NCBI RefSeq assembly: GCF_000972385.1
Contig: NZ_JXTE01000002.1
Coordinates: forward strand, 1 to 64,000
Length of the DNA stretch: 64,000 nt
DNA from: Streptomyces sp. WM6386
GTDB taxonomy: Bacteria > Actinomycetota > Actinomycetes > Streptomycetales > Streptomycetaceae
Reading direction: 5' to 3'
Both the position numbers and the translations under genes were made by a program. The first letter of the stretch is position 1; each line of letters opens with the position of its first letter. The notes beneath the pieces were generated by a model. That model made no database searches. It was not told where the DNA came from and worked only from the letters and a program-made list of their open reading frames with translations. Positions 51,215 to 60,854 of this stretch are shown piece after piece.

Positions 51215-51958
51215 ATGAAGGTTTCTCGTCTCGCCGCCGTCGGCGCCATCGCCGCCTCTGCCGTCGTCGTCCTGTCCTCCCCCGCGTTCGCGCACGTCAG
51301 CGTGCAGCCCGAGGGCACCGCCGCCAAGGGCGGTTACGCGGTCATCGACTTCAAGGTGCCCAACGAGCGCGACAACGCCTCGACGACCAAGCTCGAGGTC
51401 ACCTTCCCGACCGAGCACCCGCTGGCCTCCGCCATGCCCGAGCCGGTGAACGGCTGGGACATCAAGGTCACCAAGTCCAAGCTGGCCAAGCCCATCGAGC
51501 TGCACGGCAAGAAGATCTCCGAAGCCGTCTCCAAGATCACCTGGACCGCCGACGGCAAGGGGATCCAGCCGGGCTTCTTCGAGAAGTTCCCGGTCTCCGT
51601 GGGCACGCTGCCCGAGGACGCCGACGAACTCGTCTTCAAGGCGATCCAGACGTACTCCAACAAGGAGGTCGTCCGCTGGATCGAGGTCGAGCAGGAGGGC
51701 CAGGAGGAGCCCGAGAACCCGGCCCCGGTGCTGGCGCTCTCGGCCGCCTCCGAGGACGGCCACCACGGCGCCTCGGCGACCGAAGAGGCCTCCGACGACA
51801 CGGCGGACGACACCGAGAAGGCCGCCGCCGAGACGGCCGCCCCCGTCGACAGCAGTGACACCACCGCGCGCGTGCTCGGCGTGGTCGGCATCGCCGTCGG
51901 CGTGGTCGGGGTCGCGTACGGCGTGCTCGCCGGCCGTCGGCGCACCACCGACGCCTGA
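51215..51958 (+). CDS. YcnI-type copper-binding protein
   Basis: The 247-residue protein has a signal peptide cleaved after SSPAFA, so the mature chain starts with His (HVSVQPEG), the N-terminal copper ligand of DUF1775/YcnI proteins. The conserved partner Glu lies in the PEG stretch and the Trp ligand in VNGWDIKV. An acidic linker (about residues 175-215) leads to a C-terminal membrane helix (VLGVVGIAVGVVGVAYGVLA) that anchors it outside. It should hand Cu(II) to Sco/PCuAC downstream. It is followed after 92 bases by the Sco gene. Confidence 0.88.
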   Translation: MKVSRLAAVGAIAASAVVVLSSPAFAHVSVQPEGTAAKGGYAVIDFKVPNERDNASTTKLEVTFPTEHPLASAMPEPVNGWDIKVTKSKLAKPIELHGKKISEAVSKITWTADGKGIQPGFFEKFPVSVGTLPEDADELVFKAIQTYSNKEVVRWIEVEQEGQEEPENPAPVLALSAASEDGHHGASATEEASDDTADDTEKAAAETAAPVDSSDTTARVLGVVGIAVGVVGVAYGVLAGRRRTTDA

Positions 51959-52050
51959 GGTCCACCCTTCCGCGCGGTGCACCGGGGTCGTACGACCTGT
52001 CCGCACGATCCCGGTGCACCCCGCCCCCTTCACATCTGGGACATTTTGAT

Positions 52051-52704
52051 ATGCGCAAGAAGATGTTCGCCGCGGCCGCCCTGCTCGCCGCCGCATCCCT
52101 GACACTGACCGCCTGCGGCAGCGGTGACGACAGCGACTCGCCCGTGTCGGTGGTCTCCGAGGAGGCGGGTTCCGACAAGGCCGCCACCGTCCTCGACAAG
52201 CCGTTCGAGAAGCCGGACCTCGTCCTCACCGACACCAACGGCGAGAAGTACGACTTCCGCGAGCAGACCAAGGGCCGGCCGACGCTGATCTACTTCGGCT
52301 ACACCCACTGCCCCGACGTCTGCCCGCTGACGATGAACAACGTCGCCGTCGCCAAGAAGCAGCTGACCAAGGCGCAACAGGACGAGCTGCGGATCGTGTT
52401 CGTCACCACCGACCCCGACCGGGACACCCCGAAGGCGCTGGGCAAGTGGCTCAAGGGCATCGACTCCCAGGTCGTCGGCCTCACCGGCGACTTCGACACC
52501 ATCCAGGCCGGCGCCCGTACCCTCGGCATCTCCATCGAGCCGCCGCACAAGGACAAGAACGGCAAGATCGTCTCGACGCACGGCACGCAGGTCGTCGCGT
52601 TCTCGCCGAAGACCGACGGCGGGTACGTCCTCTACGGCGAGGACGCCACCGTCGACGACTACACCAAGGACCTCCCCAAGCTCATCAAGGGAGAGAACCC
52701 GTGA
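52051..52704 (+). CDS. sco: Sco-family copper chaperone lipoprotein
   Basis: The 217-residue protein has a lipobox (LTLTACGSG, Cys near 22) and a thioredoxin-like Sco domain with the copper motif CPDVC (YFGYTHCPDVCPLTMNN) and a later His ligand in STHGTQVVAF. Sco proteins deliver copper to the CuA site of cytochrome c oxidase, or to other cuproenzymes. In S. lividans the Sco of this cluster supplies cytochrome oxidase and works with ECuC. The stop overlaps the next start by GTGA, so they are coupled. Confidence 0.92.
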   Translation: MRKKMFAAAALLAAASLTLTACGSGDDSDSPVSVVSEEAGSDKAATVLDKPFEKPDLVLTDTNGEKYDFREQTKGRPTLIYFGYTHCPDVCPLTMNNVAVAKKQLTKAQQDELRIVFVTTDPDRDTPKALGKWLKGIDSQVVGLTGDFDTIQAGARTLGISIEPPHKDKNGKIVSTHGTQVVAFSPKTDGGYVLYGEDATVDDYTKDLPKLIKGENP

Positions 52705-53156
52705 GCCGGTTCCCGCTCTTCGCGGCTGCCGCGGTCGGCGCCCTGGTGCTGACCGGATGCTCGGACTCCGGCACCGACGACGGACAGGCCGAACTGTCCG
52801 TCAGCGCCGCCTACATGCCCCAGCCGGTCTCCGACTCCATGGCGGCGGGCTTCCTCACGGTCACCAACCAGGGCGGCGCGAAGGACGACCTGACCTCGGT
52901 CACCAGCGATGTCGGCCAGGTCACCGTGCACGAGACCGTCGACTCCTCCATGACGGAGGTCAAGAGCCTCGACGTGCCCGCACACGGTCAACTCGTGTTC
53001 AAAAGCGGCGGCAGCCATCTGATGTTCGAGAACCTGAAGCGGAAGCCGAAGCAGGGCGAGACGGTCTCCGTGGAACTGCACTTCGCGAAGTCCGGCCCGG
53101 TCACCGTCGAGATGCCGGTGAAGTCCGCGACGTACAGCCCCAAGACCGGGCACTGA
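52701..53156 (+). CDS. ecuC: PCu(A)C extracytoplasmic copper chaperone lipoprotein
   Basis: The 151-residue protein has a lipobox (ALVLTGCSDSG, Cys near residue 20) and a DUF461 cupredoxin-like domain with the Cu(I) ligands His in VTVHETV, Met in SSMTEV, His in GSHLMFENL and its Met. It passes Cu(I) to Sco. The GTG start overlaps the Sco stop. S. lividans ECuC has the same length and neighbours. The tail (TYSPKTGH) ends with another His. Confidence 0.9.
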   Translation: MSRFPLFAAAAVGALVLTGCSDSGTDDGQAELSVSAAYMPQPVSDSMAAGFLTVTNQGGAKDDLTSVTSDVGQVTVHETVDSSMTEVKSLDVPAHGQLVFKSGGSHLMFENLKRKPKQGETVSVELHFAKSGPVTVEMPVKSATYSPKTGH

Positions 53157-53169
53157 GGGAGGGACCACC

Positions 53170-55065
53170 TTGACGCAGACCATCGCCCCCCGCGTCCGGA
53201 TCCTGGTGCTGCTGCTTCTCGCGGCCACCGGACTGCTTCTCGCCGGTGCCGGACCGGCCTCCGCGCACGCCGCGCTGACCGGCAGCGACCCCCAGCAGGG
53301 GGTGGTGGTCGACAAGGCCCCGACCCAGGTCTCGCTCACCTTCTCCGAGAAGGTCGCGATGTCCGACGACTCCCTGCGGGTCCTCGACCCCAAGGGCAAG
53401 CGCGTCGACACCGGCAAGCCGTCCGAGGTCAGCGGCACGACCTACGCCGTCCAACTGCACAGCGGACTGCCCGACGGCACCTACACCGTCACCTACCAGG
53501 TCGTCTCCGAGGACAGCCATCCCGTCGCCGGGGCCTACACCTTCTCCGTCGGCGCCCCCTCGAAGACCACCGTCTCGGCGTCCGCCCCGACTGCCGGCGG
53601 CGGAGTCGTCGGCTGGCTCTACGGCTTCGGGCGCTACGTCTCCTACGCCGGGTTCATCGTCATGGTCGGCGGCGCCGCCTTCGTGCTGGCCTGCTGGCAG
53701 CGCGGCTCCGGCGTACGGGCCCTGCAGCGGCTCGTCGTCTCCGGGTGGCTCGCGCTCACCTCGGCCACCCTCCTGCTGCTGCTCCTGCGCGGCTCGTACA
53801 CCAGCAGCGGCAAGCTCGGCGACGTGTTCGACCTGAGCCTGCTCGGACAGGTCCTGCAGACCAAGACCGGCGCGTCGATGGTCTCCCGGCTGCTGCTGCT
53901 CGCCGCGGCCGCGCTGTTCATCGCCGTGCTCTTCGGGGCGTATGACAAACGCGAGGACCAGGAGAAGCGGGACCTCACCTTCGGGCTCTCCATCGGCGGC
54001 ACCGTCGTGGCCGCCGGGCTCGCGGCGAGCTGGGCGATGGCCGAGCACGCCTCGACCGGGCTCCAGACCGGTATCGCGATGCCCGTGGACGTGGTGCATC
54101 TGCTGGCGGTCGCGGCCTGGCTGGGCGGACTGACCGCGCTCCTGGTGACGCTGTACCGGGCGGACACCCCGATCGAGCGCTCCGCCGTCCGCCGCTTCTC
54201 CCGCCTCGCCTTCAGCAGCGTTCTGACCCTCGTCGCCACCGGCATCTACCAGTCGTGGCGCCAGCTCGGCTCCTGGTCGGCCTTCACCGACACGACGTAC
54301 GGACAGCTGCTCCTCGTCAAGATCGGCCTCGTGACGCTGCTGGTGGGCATCGCGTGGATCTCCCGGCGGTGGACCGCGCGGCTGGGGGACAGCGCGGTGG
54401 CGCCCTCGGTGGAGGTTCCGCAACAGGAGGAGGCTCCGGAGCGGGAGAAGGAGCACGTCAGTGCCAATGCCAAGGGCGGTGGCTCCAAGCGGGCCGCCCA
54501 GCTCGCCCGGCAGCAGGCCGCCGTCGACGCGGCGCGGCAGCGGCGGCAGCGGGACGCCGACCCGGATCGGTTCGGGCTGCGCCGCTCGGTGCTCGCCGAG
54601 GCGAGCGTCGCCGTCGTCCTGCTCGCCATCACCACCGTGCTGACCCAGACCGAGCCCGGCCGGACCGAGGAGGAGGCCAAGGCAGCCACGTCGTCGTCCT
54701 CTTCCTCCTCCACCTCGTCCTCGGGCGCGCTGACGCTCGACATGCCGTTCGACACAGGCGGCGAGGACGGCAAGGGCCTCGCGCGGATCGATCTCGACCC
54801 CGCGCGCGTGGGCGCCAACGAGATGCACGTCTACGTGGAGCGGCCCAATGGGAGCGGCTTCGACGTACCCGAGGTGAAGGTCTCCTTCACCCTCGAGTCC
54901 AAGGGCATCGGACCGCTTCCCGTCGTCCCCGACCACATCACCACCGGCCACTGGTCGGCCAACGGCATCCAGCTCCCCATGGCGGGCGACTGGAAGATCG
55001 CGGTGACCGTGCGGACCTCCGACATCGACCAGACCACCGTCTCAAAGAACGCGCAGATCGGCTGA
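53170..55065 (+). CDS. CopC-CopD fusion copper protein
   Basis: The 631-residue protein uses a TTG start five bases after GGGAGGGA. A signal peptide (LLLLAATGLLLAGAG, cleavage after ASA) exposes HAALTGSDPQQG, the CopC N-terminal copper-binding His. The CopC domain spans about residues 36-125 and includes SEDSHPVAGAYTF. CopD membrane helices fill about 145-415. A charged cytoplasmic loop (about 420-470) and one more helix lead to an extracytoplasmic YtkA-like domain (about 515-630). CopCD imports or stores copper for extracellular enzymes. Six bases separate it from dtpA. Confidence 0.9.
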   Translation: MTQTIAPRVRILVLLLLAATGLLLAGAGPASAHAALTGSDPQQGVVVDKAPTQVSLTFSEKVAMSDDSLRVLDPKGKRVDTGKPSEVSGTTYAVQLHSGLPDGTYTVTYQVVSEDSHPVAGAYTFSVGAPSKTTVSASAPTAGGGVVGWLYGFGRYVSYAGFIVMVGGAAFVLACWQRGSGVRALQRLVVSGWLALTSATLLLLLLRGSYTSSGKLGDVFDLSLLGQVLQTKTGASMVSRLLLLAAAALFIAVLFGAYDKREDQEKRDLTFGLSIGGTVVAAGLAASWAMAEHASTGLQTGIAMPVDVVHLLAVAAWLGGLTALLVTLYRADTPIERSAVRRFSRLAFSSVLTLVATGIYQSWRQLGSWSAFTDTTYGQLLLVKIGLVTLLVGIAWISRRWTARLGDSAVAPSVEVPQQEEAPEREKEHVSANAKGGGSKRAAQLARQQAAVDAARQRRQRDADPDRFGLRRSVLAEASVAVVLLAITTVLTQTEPGRTEEEAKAATSSSSSSSTSSSGALTLDMPFDTGGEDGKGLARIDLDPARVGANEMHVYVERPNGSGFDVPEVKVSFTLESKGIGPLPVVPDHITTGHWSANGIQLPMAGDWKIAVTVRTSDIDQTTVSKNAQIG

Positions 55066-55071
55066 ACCACC

Positions 55072-56370
55072 ATGGCTGACCAGTCCATTCCGGAGGCCCT
55101 TACTCCCGACGAAGCACTTAATGACAGTGCCTTTGAAAGCGCCGTCATCAAGGAGGGCGTTTCGCGGCGCCGACTGCTCGGGACCGCCGGCGCCACCGGG
55201 CTCGTGCTCGGCGCGGCCGGCGGGACCGTCGGGTATGCCGCCCGGCCCTCCGAGGCCACGCCGCTCACCTCGGTCGGCGCCGACGAGGCGATGTTTCACG
55301 GGAAACATCAGCCCGGCATCCTCCAGGGCCTCCAGGCCCGCGGCCACCTCGTCGCCTTCGACCTGACGGCGGGCGCCGGCCGCAAGGGCGCGGCCGCGTT
55401 GCTGCGCCGCTGGTCGCAGACGGCCCGACGGCTGATGGCGGGCGAAGGGACGGCCTCGGACGACACGGATGTCGCGCGGGACGCCGGTCCGTCGGCGCTC
55501 ACCATCACCTTCGGGTTCGGGCACGGCTTCTTCGCCAGGACCGGCCTCGAGAAGCAGCGCCCGGTCGCGCTGGACCCGTTGCCCGACTTCTCCTCCGATC
55601 AGCTCGACAAGACGCGCAGCAACGGCGACCTGTGGGTGCAGATCGGCGCCAATGACGCCTTGGTCGCCTTCCATGCCCTGCGCGCGATCCAGAAGGACGC
55701 GGGGAGCGCGGCCCGCGTCCGGTGGCAGATGAACGGGTTCAACCGGTCGCCGGGCGCCACCGCCCACCCCATGACCGCCCGGAACCTCATGGGCCAGATC
55801 GACGGCACCCGCAATCCGAAGCCGGGCGAGTCCGATTTCGACCGGCGGATCTTCGTGCCGTCGTCCGGTTCGAACGACCCGTCGTGGATGGCGAACGGCT
55901 CCTATGCCGTCGTACGCCGTATCCGCATGCTCCTCGACGACTGGGAGAACCTCTCGGTCACCGAGCAGGAGAACATCATCGGGCGCCGCAAGGCGACCGG
56001 GGCGGCGCTGTCCGGGGGCTCCGAGACGACCGAGATGGACCTGGAGAAGACGGACGCCAAGGGCGATCTGGTCGTCCCGATCAACGCCCACGCGCGCATC
56101 ACCCGGCCCGACCAGAACGGCGGGGCGGCGATGCTGCGGCGCCCGTTCTCGTACCACGACGGCATCGGCACGGACGGGGCGCCGGACGCGGGGCTGCTCT
56201 TCGTGTGCTGGCAGGCCGACCCGCTGCGCGGCTTCGTCACCGTGCAGCGCAAGCTCGATCGCGGTGACGCCCTGTCGAAGTTCATCCGGCACGAGTCGAG
56301 CGGGCTGTTCGCGGTGCCGGGCGGGGCGGCGGAGGGGGAGTACGTGGGGCAGAGGTTGCTGGAGGGGTGA
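55072..56370 (+). CDS. dtpA: DyP-type heme peroxidase, Tat-exported
   Basis: The 432-residue protein has a twin-arginine signal (GVSRRRLLGTAGATG) after an unusually long N-terminal extension of about 30 residues. The DyP fold includes GFGHGFF, the GxxDG motif in MGQIDGTRNPKP, a heme-contact His in INAHARITRP and Arg in LRRPFSYHDG. Name and role follow S. lividans DtpA, a copper-trafficking partner and dye-decolourising peroxidase that helps mature the oxidase GlxA. EfeB-type iron uptake is less likely because efeU and efeO are absent. It closes the copper operon. Confidence 0.9.
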   Translation: MADQSIPEALTPDEALNDSAFESAVIKEGVSRRRLLGTAGATGLVLGAAGGTVGYAARPSEATPLTSVGADEAMFHGKHQPGILQGLQARGHLVAFDLTAGAGRKGAAALLRRWSQTARRLMAGEGTASDDTDVARDAGPSALTITFGFGHGFFARTGLEKQRPVALDPLPDFSSDQLDKTRSNGDLWVQIGANDALVAFHALRAIQKDAGSAARVRWQMNGFNRSPGATAHPMTARNLMGQIDGTRNPKPGESDFDRRIFVPSSGSNDPSWMANGSYAVVRRIRMLLDDWENLSVTEQENIIGRRKATGAALSGGSETTEMDLEKTDAKGDLVVPINAHARITRPDQNGGAAMLRRPFSYHDGIGTDGAPDAGLLFVCWQADPLRGFVTVQRKLDRGDALSKFIRHESSGLFAVPGGAAEGEYVGQRLLEG

Positions 56371-56506
56371 GCGGGCGGGGCGTCGTGCGGTCCGGGGAGG
56401 GTCACGCGAACGCCCGGAGCGGCTTCCGGTCACGCCGGTTCACTCAGCGGAGGGGCTGTCGTGAGACGTGTGCGCCAGGCTGCGCAAGGGCCATTAGGGT
56501 GAGGTC

Positions 56507-57439
56507 ATGCCAGCGAGCTATGCGTATCTCGGTCCCGAAGGCACTTTCACCGAAGTCGCCCTGCGCACGCTTCCGGAGACGGCCACGCGGGAGCTGATCC
56601 CGTATGTGTCCGTGCAGTCCGCGCTGGACGCGGTGCGCGCGGGCGAGGCCGAGGCCGCGTTCGTGCCGATCGAGAACTCCGTCGAGGGCGGCATCACCAC
56701 CACCCTCGACGAACTGGTCGCGGGCGCCCCGCTGATGATCTACCGCGAGGTGCTGCTGTCGATCACCTTCGCGCTGCTGGTCAGGCCCGGCACCGAGCTG
56801 TCGGAGATCAAGACGGTCTCCGCACACCCGGCCGCCCAGCCGCAGGTCCGCAACTGGCTGAAGAAGAACCTCCCTGACGCCCTCTGGGAGTCCGCCGCCT
56901 CCAACGCGGACGCCGCGCGCCTGGTCCAGGAGGGCCAGTACGACGCCGCCTTCGCGGGCGAGTTCGCGGCTGCCCGGTACGGCCTGGAGGCGCTGGAGAC
57001 CGGCATCCACGACGCGGAGAACGCCCAGACCCGGTTCGTGCTGGTCGGCAGGCCCGCCCGGCCCGCCGCGCCGACCGGTGCCGACAAGACGTCCGTCGTG
57101 CTGTGGCAGCGCGACGACCACCCCGGCGGTCTGCGCGATCTGCTGGGCGAATTCGCCACCCGTGGCATCAACCTGACGGTGCTGCAGTCCCGGCCCACCG
57201 GTGCCGGAATCGGCAACTACTGCTTCTGCATCGACGCCGAGGGGCACATCTCCGACCGCCGGGTGTCCGAGGCCCTGATGGGACTCAAGCGGATCTGCCT
57301 CGATGTGCGGTATCTGGGCTCGTATCCCCGTGCGGACATGAGCACGGCCGACGTACAGCCGCCGCTGCGCGGGACGTCGGACGAGGAGTTCGTGGCGGCG
57401 GCGGACTGGGTTGCTCGCTGCCAGGACGGGCGTTTCTAG
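56507..57439 (+). CDS. pheA: prephenate dehydratase
   Basis: The 310-residue protein turns prephenate into phenylpyruvate, the last but one step of phenylalanine synthesis. The catalytic domain (about residues 1-190) opens with YAYLGPEGTFTEVALR, includes FVPIENSVEGGITTTLDEL and ends with the NAQTRFVLVG motif, whose Thr and Phe are essential. The ACT domain (about 200-285: DDHPGGLRDLLGEFATRGINL then LQSRPTGAGIGNYCF) gives feedback by phenylalanine. The ATG is 136 bases after dtpA, so a promoter of its own is likely. Confidence 0.95.
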   Translation: MPASYAYLGPEGTFTEVALRTLPETATRELIPYVSVQSALDAVRAGEAEAAFVPIENSVEGGITTTLDELVAGAPLMIYREVLLSITFALLVRPGTELSEIKTVSAHPAAQPQVRNWLKKNLPDALWESAASNADAARLVQEGQYDAAFAGEFAAARYGLEALETGIHDAENAQTRFVLVGRPARPAAPTGADKTSVVLWQRDDHPGGLRDLLGEFATRGINLTVLQSRPTGAGIGNYCFCIDAEGHISDRRVSEALMGLKRICLDVRYLGSYPRADMSTADVQPPLRGTSDEEFVAAADWVARCQDGRF

Positions 57440-57991
57440 CAAGCGTCCAGCAGGAGTACGCAGGGTTTCCGGTTGTTCCTACCTGCATATTTTCGTTATC
57501 CACAGGAGTTATCCACAGGCTGCCGTCTCGACCTGGGGACAAGTCGACACGGAAGCGCCACCCAGTCGACAAATCGCCCTACAGCCCCCAACTTCGTCCA
57601 CAGCTCCACAGGTCACCCCTCGTCCACCCGTTTCCATCGATCAATCCTTTGGAGCGACCCATTTCCACCCGAAAGTGGGCCTGAACAGCGTTTGGATCGG
57701 GAATTCTCAACCCGCCGAGACCGATTCGGAATGATCACTTCCGAAGTCCACAGATCTTTCGCACACCCTGTGGATAACTTTTCGGGGGTGTGGATTCCTG
57801 TGGACAGAGCAGCCCCCAAGTCCCTTCCCCCGCAAGGGAATCGAGTCAACCAGCCGCCTCTCGCTTGCCTCGTTCCAGGGAGTGAGACGCCTTTTATTGA
57901 CACGGTACGCAATTCCCCCATAGCGGTACGTAAGGCGCAGTTCGGAATAGCGAGTCGTGGGCTCTCACCAGGCACCGGTAGCCTTGGCCGC
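57440..57991. promoter_or_regulatory. 552-bp gap with a DnaA-box cluster and the serS promoter
   Basis: Perfect TTATCCACA boxes occur at 57496-57504 and 57509-57517 (13 bp apart) and on the reverse strand at 57769-57777. Weaker boxes are TCGTCCACA (57594), CTGTCCACA (reverse, 57800-57808) and AAGTCCACA (about 57744). The block is less G+C-rich than its flanks. No gene is credible inside. TAGCCT at 57979-57984 fits a -10 box whose transcript would begin at or next to the serS GTG (leaderless). Confidence 0.6.
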
Positions 57992-59269
57992 GTGATTGAC
58001 CTTCGCCTGCTCCGTGAGGACCCCGACCGAGTGCGCGCGTCCCAGCGCGCCCGTGGAGAGGACGTCGCGCTCGTCGACGCCCTCCTGTCTGCCGACGAGC
58101 GGCGCAGGTCGTCCGGCGTCCGCTTCGACGAGCTGCGTTCCGAGCAGAAGAACCTCGGCAAGCTCATCCCCAAGGCCTCCGGCGACGAGAAGGCCGAGCT
58201 CCTGAAGAAGGCGGGCCAGCTGGCCGCCGACGTCAAGGCGGCCGACGCCGAGCAGCACGAGGCCGACGAGGAGACCAAGCGCCTGGCCCTCCAGCTCGGC
58301 AACCTCGTCCACCCCGACGTCCCCGTCGGCGGTGAGGAGGACTTCGTCGTCCTCGAGACGCACGGCACCATCCGGGACTTCGGCGCCGAGGGCTTCGAGC
58401 CCAAGGACCACCTGGAGCTCGGCGAGTCGCTGGGCGCCATCGACGTCGAGCGCGGCGCCAAGGTGTCCGGCTCGCGCTTCTACTACCTGACGGGTGTCGG
58501 CGCGCTCCTGGAGCTCGCCCTCGTCAACGCGGCGATCGCCCAGGCCACCGAGGCCGGCTTCATCCCGATGCTCACCCCCGCACTGGTCCGCCCGCGCGCC
58601 ATGGAGGGCACCGGCTTCCTCGGCCAGGCCGCGGAGAACGTGTACCACCTGGAGAAGGACGACTACTACCTGGTCGGCACCTCCGAGGTCCCGCTCGCCG
58701 CGTACCACATGGACGAGATCCTCGACGCCGACAAGCTGCCGCTGCGCTACGCCGGCTTCTCGCCGTGCTTCCGCCGCGAGGCCGGCACCTACGGCAAGGA
58801 CACGCGTGGCATCTTCCGCGTGCACCAGTTCGACAAGGTCGAGATGTTCTCGTACGTCGCCCCCGAGGACGCAGAGAACGAGCACCAGCGGCTCCTGGAC
58901 TGGGAGAAGCAGTGGCTGACCGGCCTGGAGCTGCCCTTCCAGGTCATCGACGTGGCCTCGGGCGACCTCGGTGCGTCGGCGTCCCGCAAGTTCGACTGCG
59001 AGGCGTGGATCCCGACCCAGGGCAAGTACCGCGAGCTGACCTCGGCCTCCAACTGCGACAGCTTCCAGGCCCGCCGTCTGTCGGTGCGCCAGCGCGACGG
59101 CAAGAAGGTGCAGCCGCTCGCGACGCTCAACGGCACGCTGTGCGCCGTACCGCGCACGATCGTGGCGCTCCTGGAGAACCACCAGCAAGCCGACGGCTCC
59201 GTGTACGTGCCGCCCGTGCTGCGTCCGTACCTGGGCGGGCGTGAGGTGCTGGAGCCCGTTGCCAAGTGA
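57992..59269 (+). CDS. serS: seryl-tRNA synthetase
   Basis: The 425-residue class II synthetase starts at the GTG giving [15 protein letters not shown], the normal family N-terminus. The N-terminal coiled-coil arm (about residues 30-105, [18 protein letters not shown]) grips the long variable arm of tRNA-Ser. The catalytic domain has motif 2 ([20 protein letters not shown]) and motif 3 ([20 protein letters not shown]). Three serine tRNAs that it would charge are in this window. No ribosome binding site is visible, in keeping with a leaderless mRNA. Open-frame extension upstream to 57473 crosses the DnaA boxes and is not coding. Confidence 0.96.
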   Translation: MIDLRLLREDPDRVRASQRARGEDVALVDALLSADERRRSSGVRFDELRSEQKNLGKLIPKASGDEKAELLKKAGQLAADVKAADAEQHEADEETKRLALQLGNLVHPDVPVGGEEDFVVLETHGTIRDFGAEGFEPKDHLELGESLGAIDVERGAKVSGSRFYYLTGVGALLELALVNAAIAQATEAGFIPMLTPALVRPRAMEGTGFLGQAAENVYHLEKDDYYLVGTSEVPLAAYHMDEILDADKLPLRYAGFSPCFRREAGTYGKDTRGIFRVHQFDKVEMFSYVAPEDAENEHQRLLDWEKQWLTGLELPFQVIDVASGDLGASASRKFDCEAWIPTQGKYRELTSASNCDSFQARRLSVRQRDGKKVQPLATLNGTLCAVPRTIVALLENHQQADGSVYVPPVLRPYLGGREVLEPVAK

Positions 59270-60075
59270 GTACGGCCGCTGAGTTTCCGTTCAAGCTGAT
59301 CGCGACCGACCTCGACGGGACGCTCCTGCGCTCCGACGATTCGGTCTCGCAGCGCACGCGTGCCGCTCTCGCGGCGGCGACCGAGGCCGGTGCGGCGCAC
59401 ATCGTCGTCACCGGCCGCGCCGTGCCGTGGACGCGGCACATCCTCGACGACCTCGGCTACGAGGGGCTCGCGGTCTGCGGGCAGGGCGGGCAGGTGTACC
59501 ACGCCGGGGAGCACCGGCTGCTGACGTCGGTGACGCTCGACCGGCAGCTGGCGGGGGTTGCGCTGGCCAAGATCGAGGCGGAGGTCGGGCCGCTGTACCT
59601 CGCGGCGAGCCGGGACGGTCTCGACGGTGCGGTGCTGGTGGGGCAGGGGTATGCGCTCACCGGGGACCTGCCTGCGACGCCGTTCACGGATGCGGCCGAT
59701 CTGTGGTCCGCGCCGCTGAACAAGATCTACATACAGCATCCGGAGCTGTCGGACGACGAGCTGGCGGAGGCCTCCCGGCGGGCGGCGGGTGGGTTCGTGA
59801 CCGTCGCGATGGCCGGTGCGGGGATTGTCGAGCTGCTGCCGTTGGGGTTGTCGAAGGCGACGGGGTTGTCGCTGGCGGCGCGACGGCTTGGGCTGAAGGC
59901 CGCGGACACGATTGCCTTCGGCGATATGCCGAATGACGTGCCGATGTTCGGGTGGGCCGCTCGGGGTGTGGCCATGGCCAATGCGCATGAGGAGCTCAAG
60001 GCTGTGGCCGACGAGGTGACGTCCTCGAACGACGAGGACGGTATCGCTGTGGTCGTGGAGCGTCTGCTGGGTTGA
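59266..60075 (+). CDS. HAD-superfamily phosphatase (Cof type)
   Basis: The 269-residue protein has HAD motif I ([15 protein letters not shown]), motif II Thr in [10 protein letters not shown], a Lys near 205 ([17 protein letters not shown]) and motif IV ([17 protein letters not shown]). A C2-type cap lies between residues 85 and 190. It removes phosphate from a small sugar or nucleotide phosphate. The GTG start overlaps the serS stop (GTGA), so it is coupled to serS, an arrangement typical for Streptomyces. Confidence 0.92.
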   Translation: MSTAAEFPFKLIATDLDGTLLRSDDSVSQRTRAALAAATEAGAAHIVVTGRAVPWTRHILDDLGYEGLAVCGQGGQVYHAGEHRLLTSVTLDRQLAGVALAKIEAEVGPLYLAASRDGLDGAVLVGQGYALTGDLPATPFTDAADLWSAPLNKIYIQHPELSDDELAEASRRAAGGFVTVAMAGAGIVELLPLGLSKATGLSLAARRLGLKAADTIAFGDMPNDVPMFGWAARGVAMANAHEELKAVADEVTSSNDEDGIAVVVERLLG

Positions 60076-60103
60076 GGCCGTCGGGGAGCCGCGGGCGCGT
60101 TGC

Positions 60104-60131
60104 GGCTGGTCGCGCAGTTCCCCGCGCCCCT
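60104..60131 (+). repeat. interspersed 28-bp repeat, copy 3
   Basis: Identical to 45036-45063. It lies 28 bases after the HAD gene stop and 60 bases before the reverse-strand tRNA-Ser 3' end. Confidence 0.8.
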
Positions 60132-60190
60132 CAGGTGGGTCCACTCGTCCCTGGTTTCACGTCCCGCTCGGTCCCAGCGAGCGCGTCTTG

Positions 60191-60275
<85 letters not shown>

Positions 60276-60540
60276 GGGTGGGCGACCCACGCGAGAGCGA
60301 CATCGCGTGCTCGAAGCGGCCGCCCCGGGCAGCTCCCGTGCGAGCGGGTTCGACGGTGGCGTAACTACACCGCAACCCGCCGCGGACTGCCCTGACGGGA
60401 GCTGGACGTACTGTCGTGCATGGACATCGCCCAACTCCTCTCCCAGAACGTGGCGCCGGAGTCACTGTCCGGCGTGGACACAACCATCGTGCCTGTACGC
60501 CGAGTTGGACGCCACTGATTAAAACCGGCCGGGTGTTCGC

Positions 60541-60774
60541 CTACCGCCGCCACCACTTGCGGCGTGCCTTGCTGAAGAACCAGCCCGCGGGCGGCTCGTC
60601 GGAACGCCACGGCTGCGGCTCGGGCTTCTCGCCGCGCCAGCGGGCGGCGAGCATACGGGCCCTGGCGGACGGCTCGGAGGACTCCGCCGAGCGTATGAAG
60701 TCCTCGTCCAGGACGAGCCCGTCCCAGGTGTCGTCCCCGGATCGTGCCCGCCCGTCGTAGTGCGCGTCCGCCAT
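60541..60774 (-). CDS. small conserved-looking basic protein
   Basis: The 77-residue product begins at an ATG a few bases after GGAGGAAC. The N-terminal half is acidic (YDGRARSGDDTWDGLVLDEDF), the rest basic and aromatic (ARMLAARWRGEKPEPQPW then FFSKARRKWWRR), ending with a cluster of Trp and Arg. The pattern, a solvent-exposed acidic start and a WW-R tail, recalls small conserved Streptomyces proteins of unknown role. It lies 80 bases after the ABC operon and may be co-transcribed. An upstream reading from 61014 lacks a start signal. Confidence 0.65.
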   Translation of the reverse strand: MADAHYDGRARSGDDTWDGLVLDEDFIRSAESSEPSARARMLAARWRGEKPEPQPWRSDEPPAGWFFSKARRKWWRR

Positions 60775-60854
60775 CCCCGTTCCTCCTCGCAGTGCATCCC
60801 CTTGTGCCCACTCTGCCCGGCCAGGGGTGAAGTCCCTGTCAATAAGCCCGGCGT

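Noticed and set aside
55072..56370. EfeB of an EfeUOB iron uptake operon
   Set aside because: The neighbours are copper genes and no efeU or efeO is present, so the DtpA assignment fits better.
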